From NCBI GenBank assembly GCA_037039685.1, contig JAWNGF010000010.1, positions 1,488,001 to 1,552,000 of the forward strand: DNA of 64,000 nt, written 5' to 3'. Positions 20,453 to 31,910 of this stretch are shown piece after piece; the stretch's first letter is position 1; each line of letters begins with the position of its first letter. The notes beneath the pieces were generated by a model. That model was not told the origin of the DNA, searched no databases, and saw only the letters and a list, made by a program, of their open reading frames with translations. Position numbers and translations under genes: made by a program. This DNA comes from Ceratobasidium sp. AG-K (lineage: Eukaryota; Basidiomycota; Agaricomycetes; Cantharellales; Ceratobasidiaceae).

Positions 20453-21640
20453 TCAGCAAGTCCAGCTCGACTGATCATGAAACAGATATCAGTTTCTACA
20501 CATCGAGATGATGGAGCTCAAACTTACGTCGCGGGTGGCGGGTGTGCCAGTGGACTGATAGGGCGATGCGCCAAGGCACTCAGCGACGGTGACCATCTTG
20601 TAGCCCTTGGCCTTGAACTGCTGAACTGCGTACGGGATGACGTCGTCACTAATAGTAGCGTTAGCTCAGGGTACACAGATCGTATCAGTAGGGGGTACGG
20701 ACATGGTGGTCTGGTGAGTCTCGTGGTTGAGGGTCAAAATAGTATCGGGGCTAGACATGATAAGTTCGCTATAGCGGTTCTTGGACTCGGAGGGCTAGAA
20801 CATGAGTGTTAATTATACGCGTTATATCAAGCTCAAGTAAGGACTTACATTAACACCGGCGGCGTCACCAGAGTCCAAGTCCCAAATCGCAACGGTTTGG
20901 CCTACAGCTGCAGCGGCCTCCAAGACATCGTCGTCGTAGGCACCAAAGGGTGGGCTAATACGTAGGTATAGGTGAGTAGATGCGGGCGGGTCGACAAATC
21001 GAATTACTAACCGCATGAAAGCAGGGACAGCGCCAGTGATCCTCTTGATCGCGTCATCGACCCTTTAGTGAAAGCTATGTTAGGAGAGGGGCGGCAAAGC
21101 CGTAAAAATAACGTACTTGGTAAACTCGGCGAGAAGCTCGTCACCTGCAAGTGTGGACAAGTTGGCGTGGTTCCAGGTATGGGAGGCGACCTGGTGGCCC
21201 TTGTCGTAGACGTATTTGGTGCGTTCGACATTGGTCTCGTCGTAAATGCATCCGACTGTGATATAGGTTAGCGAGGGCGTACAGGCAGATAGGGATATAC
21301 TTACAGTTGTTACCGTTGAAGAAGAAGGTTCTGAAGGGCGAGATGATTGTGAGTCAGATATAAAAAAGAACAAATTCACACATACCCCTTGGCATCGTTG
21401 GCATCAAGGTAGTCAACCAACTCCCTGGTCCAGGTGTAAGGGCCGTCGTCGAATCTAAAGTCATATCGTCAGTACCACGAGTAAGGATCTTCGCTGTTAG
21501 TCAACGTACGTGATGGCAACGGTGTTGGGAACAGAGCACTTGGTCACAACGGCGGCGGGCGCACGACGAGTGGGAACGGCCGAGGTAGCGCCGAAGAGGG
21601 CGGCAGCGAGAGTTGCGATGCGAACAATGGAGAAAGACAT
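20453..21640 (-). CDS. Polysaccharide (chitin) deacetylase-like protein, CE4 family, copy 3
   Basis: The clearest copy. ATG 21640 and a signal peptide (MSFSIVRIATLAAALFGAT) are followed by NodB motifs: AITFDDGPYTW, GTFFFNGNN, SHTWNHANL, AFMRPPFGAYDDDV, IWDLDSGDAAG and ILTLNHETH. The product ends SSWTC with TGA at 20453-20455. About eight introns of 45-60 nt. Motif-1 Asp-Asp, motif-2 His-x3-His and motif-3 Arg are present, so a working metal site is plausible. One intron donor near 20,700 reads GTCCGT, weaker than in copies 1 and 2. The product is expected in the wall or secreted, likely converting chitin to chitosan or acting on a related polymer. Confidence 0.9.
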
Positions 21641-21731
21641 GTCTAATAGGGGCGAGAAAGAAATCTAAGTCCGAGTCGATGAGAGAAGTGAGAAGAGAAC
21701 AGTTGTGAGGAAATGGGAGTGTGGGACTGAC

Positions 21732-21739
21732 TTTATATA
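21732..21739 (-). promoter_or_regulatory. TATA box of CE4 copy 3
   Basis: TATATAAA on the minus strand, about 92 nt upstream of ATG 21640, matching the position in copies 1 and 2. Confidence 0.65.
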
Positions 21740-22505
21740 TAGACTCTACAGTTAACCGCCCACTCGCACACAGCTTGGCAACGGGCTCAGGTGGAGAACA
21801 CCCAGCCCCACTTGTTTAAGCCCGAACCGTATGACCAGGTTCGATCAGCCACCAAAAGATAGCCATGAAAGGATTCCGATATCCGCGGGGGTTACAGCCA
21901 TGTACTTGTCGGGCATCGCATTCCATTCCTCATCGCCGTTTTGAGCGAGATTAGCGCTGGAGACCTAGCCACATGTCAATATTTTCCTGATGCAGCAGCC
22001 AATAAGGCTCGCCTATTGCGAAAGCTATTATTTCGCATGTCTTGACACACCCGATTGGGATTTTGTGGCTGGGCGATTCGTCGAACCTGTTTGCATCGAT
22101 GAGGGCGCTGTTTCTTCGGGTTGTGAGTTGTAACAAAGGTGGCCTGACTAAGGAGGGTTTTTTGTTCATATCTCTCAGTAACGTTAAAAGCGAGAATTGT
22201 TCGATAATGTTCGGTTGCGACTGCGAAGATGCAGAGTGGAGGTGGTGAGGTGGAGTTCGAAGTTTGGCCCCGCATTGGGTGCATCGCCACTCCGGGTCTA
22301 TGCTGACACATGCATGCATAATCTGGTACTGCCATGTATGGCCACCGGAGTTTCGATTCCCGCCACCCTCGATGACAGTCTGAGCATCGTGGCTCTGAAT
22401 TCGAACTTGATGGATCATTGCCAACGGAGCATACTGACCCCCCGGTCGGAGACAATGAATTAAACTTGGGTCAGTACCCGATAGTTTTCTGACAAACTAC
22501 AAAAG
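21740..22505. other. Intergenic, no supported gene
   Basis: Two overlapping frames on the minus strand (21951-22455) are open but share one stretch in different frames and show no domain or signal peptide, so I do not call them genes. Confidence 0.45.
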
Positions 22506-24533
22506 TTAAGCGACGGGCAAAATCCCTGCTTCAACTGCGGGTCCCAAATTCATTGCTTGTATCTGGCCCATCGAAAGTGACACGGGTTCACCAACCCATT
22601 TCTTCCCGCCATTTCCGCCCCGTAGTAGGTACTCTCTGGCGTAACGATTGGCTTGAGTGATAAGGTGTTTGGTTGACCAATCCGGGTTTTCATCGCGTTG
22701 ATATATAATCCGGGCCTATAAATGTGGTTACTACGGATTGGCTCATCGTCTGAGACTATGCAACACGTACTACATAAAATGCTCGTGCGGGGGACACCTT
22801 TCCGAAATGGGACCGCATCAGCTCGCGGCCCGAATCGAGGGCAGTGTCGGCGCCTTTCTGGTTGTAAGTGCTGTTCATTGGGTCCAAATAGCAATTTCTC
22901 CGAATGTATCTTGTCTGGCTCGAATCTAGATCCTTCCACTCGCTCTGGGCCATAATAACTATTCTTCTGTTGGTTTCGAGATCTATCGTTTTGGTTCGTT
23001 AGCGTACATGTTATATAAAGGAGTAGCGAACGCACTGATGTTTTCGAGCGGATATCCAGCGTGAATCAGCAGAGTTTTTGGAGAGTGGTTCCAATCTGCA
23101 GCGTCCCAGAATGAAAAGTGGGCAGGCCAAATCAAAATCCCTTTGTATGAGGGAGAAGTGAACTGATTGGCGGCCTCTTTGAGTTTATTTGGCTTCAGCG
23201 AGTCTGGAATTATTGTGGTCTTGGAAGTGATGTTGCGAAGCTGAGAGATGCACGCGATCAGACCGTGAAGTATTTATCAATAGAGTCTTGCGTACCACGC
23301 TTCCGAGGCTCATAGCCGAACTCCAGTACTTCCAGAAGCATATTGTCTTGGCATATCGTGATGCGTATTGGGCAATGGCGGGTACTTCGTCAAACCCGCG
23401 ATCAAGGACAATCATCGTAAATGGTTTGTCGGAAGCCGAGGGTGGATTAAAGCCTGGACTCTGGGAGCTAAAGCCAACCAGTGGATAAGTCTAAATACCT
23501 TCAGTGGAGCAAGGGGAGCTTACGGGAGTTCATAGGGATCTTGTTCGTCATCTTCCGAACTCGTTTCCTCCTCGGATGCTTCGGAGTCATCGCCCTCATC
23601 CAATTCGTCCTCGACTTCCTCGCTGTCAGGTTCTTCAGAGGCGGTGTCGTCACCAATATCTTCAGAACTATCGCTGGTGATGTCTGATTCCTCTGTAGAC
23701 GACCTGTTGTCATTGGTCAACATGATGCTCCTCGTATATCAACCCAATCTTGGCTTACTCGGGCACCTGGGTTTCTACAGGCTCGAGGTTTGTCGGGTCA
23801 GTAACCGTGGATACTGGTGCAACATATGCTGTGGTCTCTGGTTCGGGGGAGATGGTGGGATGCGGTTCGGCGCTGATTTGTGGGAGTGCCAAATTGTTTT
23901 GACCTTCACTTATGTCAGCAAGTTGTGGTACCCTAATAAAGTTTGGTGTTATATCGTATATGTTAATCCCGACGCCCAAGAAGAAATACTATAGCGATAT
24001 TGCGTACGTGGGTGCGTCGCCAAGAACAGCTACCTCGTCCTTCGTGGGGGTGCTTGAGCGTTCTCCGGTTTCGGCAGGTTGTTCGGTTGTTTTGTCTGGA
24101 ACGCGTTAAAACCTCTCTGTGCTGAAAAAAGAAAGAGTTATCACGTCGCACCAGGTAGGACAAGTGATGCTGGGAGTGCAAATATAGGATTTTTCCAATC
24201 AGAGGGATCTACCCAACCAGGAGAGGGTTGCCGATCTGGTGCTCTGATCGTACTATCATCGGACTCGTAGCTATAATATCCACTTGTAGCCATGGCGAGA
24301 GAGGCGGCGGCCTTAGTCATGGCTTTGGAGGCAATAGCAAGTGTTTCGGCGGCCTGAGAAAGGGACTCGGAGGCCTCAAGAAAGGCCAGTCTGCTCGAAA
24401 GTGCATAAGGGTCGAAGCGCGCCGATTTGGTACTACCAGGTGAAGGCGTCGTATCGGAGTGTGATCCTCTGCTCGAGGGTTGCGATGGTGTAGAGGGATG
24501 ACTGCTAGTCGAGGGAGTACTAGATTTGGACAT
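22506..24533 (-). CDS. Orphan tandem family, copy A
   Basis: Not a known family to me. ATG 24533; stop TAA at 22506-22508. In order: a Ser/Thr/Pro-rich N-terminus (SDTTPSPGSTKS); a conserved alanine-rich helix (RLAFLEASESLSQAAETLAI...SKAMTKAAASLA); a linker including a highly acidic exon (about 23520-23723); then the C-terminal domain TMIVLDRGFDEVPAIAQY, KTICFWKYW, KGILIWPAHF, an AGYPLENI segment, RRIVIMAQSEW, and a tail (ANRYAREYLLRGGNGG...GPAVEAGILPVA). Joins across short introns hold the frame. The C-terminal pattern GILIWP...GxPL...IVIxxQSE recalls the second RecA-like lobe of SF2/DEAD-box helicases, but no Walker A, DEAD or HRxGRxxR motif is seen; that resemblance is inference. The acidic exon is absent from copies B and C. 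Confidence 0.72.
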
Positions 24534-24890
24534 ATTGAACTGATATGGTATCGACGTTACAGGTATGGGAAGCAGCGGGTACGTGGCGCCGTAGGATCAA
24601 AGTTTGGTGGCTATCACTGATGATCACGTGGCTGAACCGCAGTTTGTGAGTTTGGTCGGTTGGTCATGTATAGTACCGATTTATCAGCCGTCCTGCCCCT
24701 TCGCGGAGTTCTCGAGCTGTGTGGCTACGTTGATATAGCAATTGCCTTTAGCTTAGGTATAATGGTGATAAAATCACTAAACGGGTTAGTTCGGGCTTCA
24801 AGGGACACATTGCGAAGCCAGGAGGATGAGATTCATGTTTTAATAAAATTAAACGTCCGTTTGACGTATTTATCCCAACGCACTTTCGGG
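24534..24890. other. Spacer between copies A and B
   Basis: 357 nt of intergenic sequence holding the 5' flank of copy A and the 3' end context of copy B. No separate gene is seen. Confidence 0.5.
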
Positions 24891-26953
24891 CTAGTAGACA
24901 GAAAGAATTTTGGCCTGTACCGCAGGCTCCAATTTTTGACCCTTTGCGTCCTGCCGGGAGATAGTTATTTGTGGGCCAATTGGCTCCCCAAATTCCCTAC
25001 TAGCTCCCCGTAGTAAATACTCCGCCGCATACTTATTAGCGTTTTGGATGAGCTGAAGAGCGGTCCACGTCGGTTGGTGCTTGCGATAATGCAAGATGTA
25101 GCCCTGTTAGTGGATGCATTCAGTCTGGCTATTGGTCTTGTAGCTTCGATATGCTAACACTCACCCAGTAGAAACCCCGAGCAAACGACATATCCGTGAG
25201 ACGGCTACGCAACCAAGTACGTGATTTATGTAGAATTGAACCTGCGCCTTGTATATTATATCGATCATTCGCTGCATCCAATTTGAACTTCTTGGTCATA
25301 GATTGCAATGCCGCGGGTTGTAGGTTCGATTGTTCGGTCTTAGTAAGGATAATTGTAGCTCTCGGACAGATTAAGTCTAATGACCATGAAACAACAGTTA
25401 CATCGCCCAGCCAAAGCAAAATAATAGACTACGTACTGGCATTCTTCTTGAGTGGTTCCCCTAAATAAACGATTTGAACATGGTTCGACGATCCTAGACC
25501 ATAGATCCCTTGGAGTGCAATATCGCCAGGCCATACCAGCACACCGGAAGGTGCCGATGAGAATGTTTTTGCCGCAGCGAGGAGTTTATCTGGCTTTAGT
25601 GAGCTCGGGACTGTGACTGCTTGGCTAATGTTATGTTTTAGCTTGTATTACCGTCAGCCGCCAGTGAATATATTTTGACTAGATCACTTTGGCTTACCAC
25701 AGATGCAGCATTATGGATACATGAGCCACCGCTAATAGGGTAAAAGTAAATCGTCTTTGCACAGCGTTTCGAGACTTCACAGGCGGCAGGAAGTAAATCG
25801 AATCCTTGGTCAAGGACAATTCTATTCTGACCCGGGACTTGCGAGGGAGCACCAGAGCCAGGGTTGTTACCTGACGGCACCTGGCTTGGATTCCTATGTT
25901 TGGAACACCGCAAATAACCTCCATCTCAGTAATCTGTGAAGAAATCTCTGAGGACGTACGGTTTAATGGCCGGGACTCGGCCGGTGGGGGCTGAAGCAAG
26001 CTTTGATGTAGTTTGCGAAAGTGGCGTCATTGCATTTACTTGAGAAGAAGTATTGCTGCCAAGTGGCTTTACTTATATCTCCAAGCTTGCATCAACTCCA
26101 GGTATTGCACTTACCCGCGTGGAGGGTTTGGGTGTACTGGCGCTACCGGTTGTGTCGGCGCCACCGGCTGAGTCAATCCAGTTGATTGAGACCGCGTTTC
26201 GCTATTGGCTGTGGTCATGGGCATTTCTTGTTTAGCAGGCGAATCAACGGTTATAACTTGGTGGGAAGGATTCTCGTCTGCCTGATCCCTCATGGGCATG
26301 TTGCTGTTACCGTTGGAATCTTCTATCTCTGTCAGTCCTTGCGGCCTGCAGGTGTCGAAATTGTCTGGTCAAGCCTCCTGACCCAGTTACCTCTCATGGC
26401 CGGTGACTCACATCGTGGCGGCCATCTGCAAGGCGGCCGGGTGTACTCCCAAGTTCTCAGCGACAGGCCTAGTGTGAAGCATATAGCCCTCATCGGGTTC
26501 AGAAAGCTCGTCGTCTGCGAGGATAACGGAACTTAAGGTTAATTCTACGATATTAAACTGACTCTTACCATCGGTCTTCCGGAACGATGGAAGTGTATAA
26601 GATTGGGCTTGCCACTCTAAAGATGCCTCCTGGTCGCCAAATTCATAAGTCCTGCCGAATCCATCGTCTTCGATGCCGGAATCGTAATCATCGTACTGGC
26701 ACCGACTTGCCACCGCCAGCGAAGAAGCAGCTTTCGACATTGCCTGGGCTGCTATAGCGAGGGTTTTGGCAGCGTAAGCAAGTGACTCTGAGGCGTCGAC
26801 GAAAGCGAGTTTGCTTGTGAGTCTATGAGGATTGAAATCAGGTCGGTTGCCACCCGACGGCGATGGCGTCGTGTCGGAGCGTGAATCCTGGCCTGAAGAC
26901 CGCGATGAGCCAGGGCTGTGACTTCTGGAGGAAACTGTATGCGAGCTAGACAT
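24891..26953 (-). CDS. Orphan tandem family, copy B
   Basis: Chosen ATG 26953 (an in-frame ATG lies 46 codons upstream, but homology with copy A begins at 26953). It ends with TAG at 24891. The N-terminus has SDTTPSPSGG and the alanine-rich helix (LTSKLAFVDASESLAYAAKT...SKAASSLAVAS). The linker has TQPVAP repeats. The C-terminal domain shows RIVLDQGFDLLPAACEV, KTIYFYPI, a KPDKLLAAAKTF helix, GVLVWPGDI, YLGEPLKK, ATIILTKTEQS and a tail (NANKYAAEYLLRGASREFG). Compared with copy A, order and spacing of the C-terminal motifs are conserved but only the flanks of the linkers match. Function unknown; possible distant RecA2-like fold. Confidence 0.72.
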
Positions 26954-27581
26954 AATAAAACACTTTGATATAAATCTTGAAGATGATGGAAAGATGTGGG
27001 AAGGGGAAACCAATGTGACTAAGACACAAGTGGCTAACACGTGTTGAACCTCGTTGAAATTCAATTTCATCGCCTCGTAGGGAAATTGCATTTCCGACCC
27101 AAGGCGCTCCAGACGCTCCCCATATTCTGGATAGATATGTAGCCTCCAGGAGGATTGTGGGACGCTGTGCCCCTGGGAGACTTGGGAGGATATATAGACC
27201 CTGGTGTCTAGTTTGCCCTCCGGGGCGCGCTACCGGAGAAGTTCAACTTTTGGCTGAGTCGTTGGTGATATATAGTACCACGCCGCGAGTATTCTGAGTC
27301 GCACACCGGCACTTCCTGCTCGAAACACACTCCTGGTTGCCGAATCGGTGATTCGGGGTACCGGTGCAAGGGGAGGAGTCGAGGTCGCTACCGCGAAGTT
27401 GCTAGTAGTAGGATGCCAGATGCAGCCTTCGGTCACATTGAGTACCAACTGCTCAGTTGAAGTATATTGGTACCTGATTGATTTTTTTCTAGTATACAAA
27501 CGGATATATGATAAAGTGGAGCTTTAGTCTGATTAGGGATGCTATTACACGAAACCAAGAGGGGGGACAGTGAGCAATTAC
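26954..27581. other. Spacer between copies B and C
   Basis: No gene supported. It contains the 5' flank of copy B with a weak TATATAG-like sequence near 27190; one 89-residue frame (27230-27499) has no family features. Confidence 0.45.
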
Positions 27582-29579
27582 TTAAGCGACCACCAAGATC
27601 CCAGCATCGACCGCTGACTGAAGACTCATCGACTTGATTTCGGAGGGTGTAAGGGGAATTCTACCTCCAATAAGCCTATCAGTCTTGGGCTCGCCTCGTA
27701 ATAGGAATTCTTCAGCGTAATCGTTTGCTCGCTTTGCGAGTTCTTCTGCTGTCCACTCAGGATGGTTCTTACGTTGGAATCCTAACCAGGGCTTCGTTTG
27801 ATGAGGTTTCAGCATTCATGGCGTATTGTTTATTCTGAGCCTTACCAAGTAAATTCCTCGAGCCGAAGGGTTTTTACACAAACGGACGCGCGCGTATGCA
27901 CGTGCAAGATGAAGCAACGATTCGGAGCCTTGTTGGTTATAAGCTTCGTTGTCGTGGTCCAGCGGATACTCCTGGATGAGTTTATCACGAGCGCTGGCAG
28001 TCATCTCGCTAAGCTCCTTCGGGGTGGTAACAACAGTCACACTGGATCCGCTGCAATCTAATAAGACGTTAGTGCATTCAATAAATTATGTGAAGATTTG
28101 GGGGCATTCTACCTTTTGTTTCTTTGGAAGGCTCTCCGAGGTGAAGCAATGGACTTCACGAAGTATCGTCGAGCTCGGGCCGCCCGGTAGTGATTTCAGA
28201 GCAGGCCAGATTAGAATACCTGTGGAAAGCGATGCAAACTCTTGGAGAGTTGTTTGTAGGGCTGCAGCCTTGGTTGCTGTGGGGTAAATAACTGCTTGGG
28301 ATACAGACTTCTTAAGCTAAGAAATGCGTTAGACGAAGGTGAGTATTGTACCTTCCTTCGTTCGACTTACTATAGCGCTAATGACCGATGGCGCAACTCC
28401 CCAGTACTTGAACAAGCAAATCATCTTTGGGTTCTGTTTCGCAAGAGCGCATATCACCGGTAACTGGTCAAATCCGCTATCGAGGACAATCCGTTGAGAG
28501 AGCCGCTGAGGAGGCCCGGCACTGGATTGAGGCTCGGACATGCTAGAAACCTTTTAGCATTTGAAGTCGCCTGGTTACTGACAATATCATATACGACACT
28601 CACGATATCAGAGGCGCAACTTCGTTTGCAGGCTCCAACGGAATTCTCGACGGATTGGTAGGTATTATATCAGAACCCCTGAGGCGTCCCGCCGGATGTC
28701 TTAAATGACACCTGTCAAATTGATCTACTCTTTAGCCTCTCACGGAAGCTACTCACTCGTGTGCTTGTTGTCCACCCAGCGAATTTTCACTGGCGGCATT
28801 ACTGGGTAAACAAGTGGCCGTTGGACAAGATATATCTCCATTGTTTCCAGGGATGAAACCATTGGTCGGTTGGCGCTCAGGGTTGGTAGTGGGAGTCGGA
28901 CACTCCACGGGCTCGAGTTCATAGTGTTCTGTAGACAATGGGGCTCCACAAGGAGCAGTGGCATTGGCTCTCGATGTAATGGTACTAGATCTTTGCAGGT
29001 TTAGACTGGTGCATTGATGTTTGCACTTGAATAAGATAACTTACGTTGATTCGAATGAGTCCAGGAAATCAGCGCTTGTATGCTCGTGAACTGCGTTGTG
29101 CTGTGGACAAGTGTCGCTAAGATTTCCGTTTTCTATTTTTTAATGTTCAGTTAGTACTTGTCTCCACTGAAATGAATTCACCATACCGCTCATGTGCACG
29201 AGGGACGGGAGCGCGTATGAGTTCTGTTGCCATTCAGGAGATTCTGTCCCCCCAGGGGAGGCTTGTCTGCCCATGGACCTCCCTTCGTAATGGTGGGAAG
29301 TTTTATTATATGTCCGGTCTTTGTATCCGCTCGCCACCGCAAAAGAAGCTGCAGCTTTTGACATGGCCTTAGCGGCAAGGGAAAGGGTTTCCGCAACTTG
29401 TGCGAGCGATTCTGAGGCCTCGAGGAATGCCAGTTTGCTCGTAAGATCATGTGGATTGAACGATGGGGATATGTTGCCACCTGATGGCGATGGTGTTGTA
29501 TCCGAGTAGGACGCTTGGGGCGAGGACGCGGTTGAAGCCGGCTGCGACTACCTGACGAATCGAGGAGTGATTGAGACAT
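27582..29579 (-). pseudogene. Orphan tandem family, copy C (apparent N-terminal frameshift)
   Basis: Same layout: SYSDTTPSPSGG, the alanine-rich helix (DLTSKLAFLEASESLAQVAE...SKAAASFAVAS), a divergent linker, then RIVLDSGFDQLPVICAL, KMICLFKYWGVAPS, a TGILIWPALKS segment, VTVVTTPKELSEM, a conserved SARGIYLV, and tail (WTAEELAKRANDYAEEFLLRG...AVDAGILVVA, stop at 27582). The only upstream ATG of fitting context (29579, MSQSLLDSSGS) is in a frame one base off the conserved N-terminus; in the conserved frame a TAG (about 29547-29549) lies upstream of it. Either this copy is frameshifted, or an unseen start or intron exists. The C-terminal half is otherwise intact. Confidence 0.62.
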
Positions 29580-30098
29580 ATGGTTACGCTACAGTGTATG
29601 GTTCTAGATAAGTTGCAGACAGTACACGGATGTGAAGATGTGGCTGGGTTCAAGTGGCTAACACGTGTCTTGAACCCTGATACTCTTCCCACGCCGTGGT
29701 AATGTAGAGTACCAAAACTCACGTCAGAATTCTGTTGCCCCAGGTAATTTATCAATTTAGCGAGTAGAGTCATACATGGATTTCTAGGCGGTGAAAACAA
29801 CGTTGTTCCCAAAAAAAATTGTTAGCCTTCACACTGAGATGACGTGTTGATATCAATATGCAGGCGATCAAACGCCTCCCAGGTAGGTTAGGCGCAAAGT
29901 AGTTCGTGATAGTAAATGAGACATGAGCAGCTTTAGATCATCTCCTACTATCGGTTAAAAAATGAATGTAAATTTATGGTAGGTAGCCGGTCCAAACAAG
30001 CGGACTAGGTTGTCCTTGCTCGTGGTACAGCTTACGTGATGAGATAAGATAAGGAATCAAGTCAGGCGAGTCAAGTAAGGTTTTTTGAGTCTTGATTG
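29580..30098. other. Divergent promoter region between copy C and TRM5
   Basis: 520 nt separate two start codons pointing outward. No gene is seen; a divergent promoter is likely. There is no clear TATA box on the TRM5 side. Confidence 0.5.
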
Positions 30099-31910
30099 AT
30101 GTTCCTTCTTCGACGACTCTTTCCCCAACTTGCGAAATCCCCTATGGAGTTGAGTCCGCCAGTCAACAGATCTATGCGGGATCTCGAGAGGTCTTTCTTC
30201 AAGAAAACCATACCTGTCCTTGCCGCATTGATCGATGCTCGAAAAACTGGAGAGCTGCTTAGGGCCCCTGTACTTCGACAAAACATCCTAGATCTACCAA
30301 AAATTACCAATGTAATCAGGACCGAGGATGGTGATGAGAGCAAGCGGTTGTTGTTGCTCAATGCTTCAGACACAGGTGTGGTCAATCTTTTGTTGATCTC
30401 GTGCGCGATTTGATGGGACCAGACCAACTCCCCGCCGAGACCAAAGATTTCCTCAATGCACAGGGTGCTAATATAGTACCTCATTCCATTGAGCTTGACT
30501 ATGACTACTGGTCCGCAGACCAAATTCTGCGAGCCGTTCTTCCTGCAGACCTGGGCGAAGGCTCTCCAACTGCTTTCTCTATCAATGGTCACATCGGTAT
30601 GTCTATTTTGCCTTCCATAACCTGACCAGTTCAATTCGACTGACCATTACATTTGAAAGCTCATATGAACTTGCGGGACGAATACCTTCCCTATAGGCAC
30701 CTGATTGGCCAGGTTATTCTAGATGTGTGTATACATGTGATGTTCCAATCTTTACCAAAGGAATCTAATGACAAATGCCAGTAGAAGAACAAGACGATTC
30801 GAACTGTAGTCAACAAACTTGATGTGATCGATACCGAGTTCCGATTTTTCAAAATGGAAGTACTAGCTGGTGAACCAGATTTCATCATTAAACATGTAAG
30901 TCGGTCCGATAGCTATAGCGACTCGGTATTCACCCCGATCGTCACCTTCATCAATTAAGAACGAGTCAAATTGCACATTTACCCTCGATTTCTCGACGGT
31001 GTATTGGAACTCGCGCCTTGCGCACGAACACGAGCGGCTGGTCGATTTATTTACCCGCCAGAACTCTAGCTTGGATTCCCAAGCATCGAGAAATGCGTCA
31101 AGCACACCGCTCATCGCTGATGTATTTGCGGGTGTTGGCCCGTTCGCCGTTCCCGCAGCAAAGCGAGGCGCAGTAGTTTATGCCAATGATTTGAACCAAG
31201 AAAGCACGAAATGGATGGAAGTCAACGTGAACAATAACAAGGTGCTTGGCTATATACTTGTAGTCTGAACTGCTCAACGCTCTACATCGCTGTCTTGTTC
31301 TAGGTCGCTTCACGTGTTCGAATATCTACTCTAGACGGAAGGCAATTCATTCACGATGTCGTCCAAACGGCGTGGACATCACCATTTCCACCCGAAGCAT
31401 ATATGAAACCGCTTTCCGTTCGAGAACGCCGGGCAAAACGGAATGCTGCGGCATTGGGCACCGAAACGAACGATGCACAACCTACTACTACCGAACTGCC
31501 CGCAAGCCCCAACTCTCGGCATATTGATCATTTTGTCATGAACCTTCCTGGAACGGCTCTCGAGTTTCTTGACGCTTTCCGACCCGCCTTTACCGCACTT
31601 CGAGAAAAACATGGACAGGAGGTGGAAACAGTATATGCCGTCATGCCGATGGTACATGTACACTGTTTTACGAGAGAACTCGAGGAGGATAACGCAAGAA
31701 GAGATATATTGCAGGTACGGATGGCTTTCGTGCTGACTTCCGGTTTTGAACGCTCACTTTTTGGATTCCCAGAGGGCAGAGACGGCTCTTGGGTGTGCCC
31801 CAACGGAAGACATTCTATTGCATCATGTCAGAAAAGTGGCGCCCAACAAGGAGATGTACTGCTTGAGTTTCCGTCTACCGCGGATTTTCCTTTCAAATAG
31901 TGCCAATTGA
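30099..31910 (+). CDS. TRM5: tRNA (guanine-37-N1)-methyltransferase Trm5
   Basis: Methylates G37 next to the anticodon, preventing frameshifts; acts in cytosol, nucleus and mitochondria in fungi. ATG 30099 opens [15 protein letters not shown], a basic presequence-like start. A second ATG ([11 protein letters not shown]) 16 codons later could give the cytosolic form, as known for yeast Trm5. Recognisable Trm5 blocks follow: [51 protein letters not shown], the [17 protein letters not shown] motif, the SAM loop [16 protein letters not shown], then NDLN, and [13 protein letters not shown] (the NLP motif). About six short introns interrupt it. The last exon after the intron at about 31715-31771 ends FLSNSAN with TGA at 31908-31910. 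Confidence 0.95.

Noticed and set aside
21951..22455. Two overlapping minus-strand frames of about 157-159 residues
   Set aside because: They overlap in different frames with no domain, no start context and no clear splice sites.
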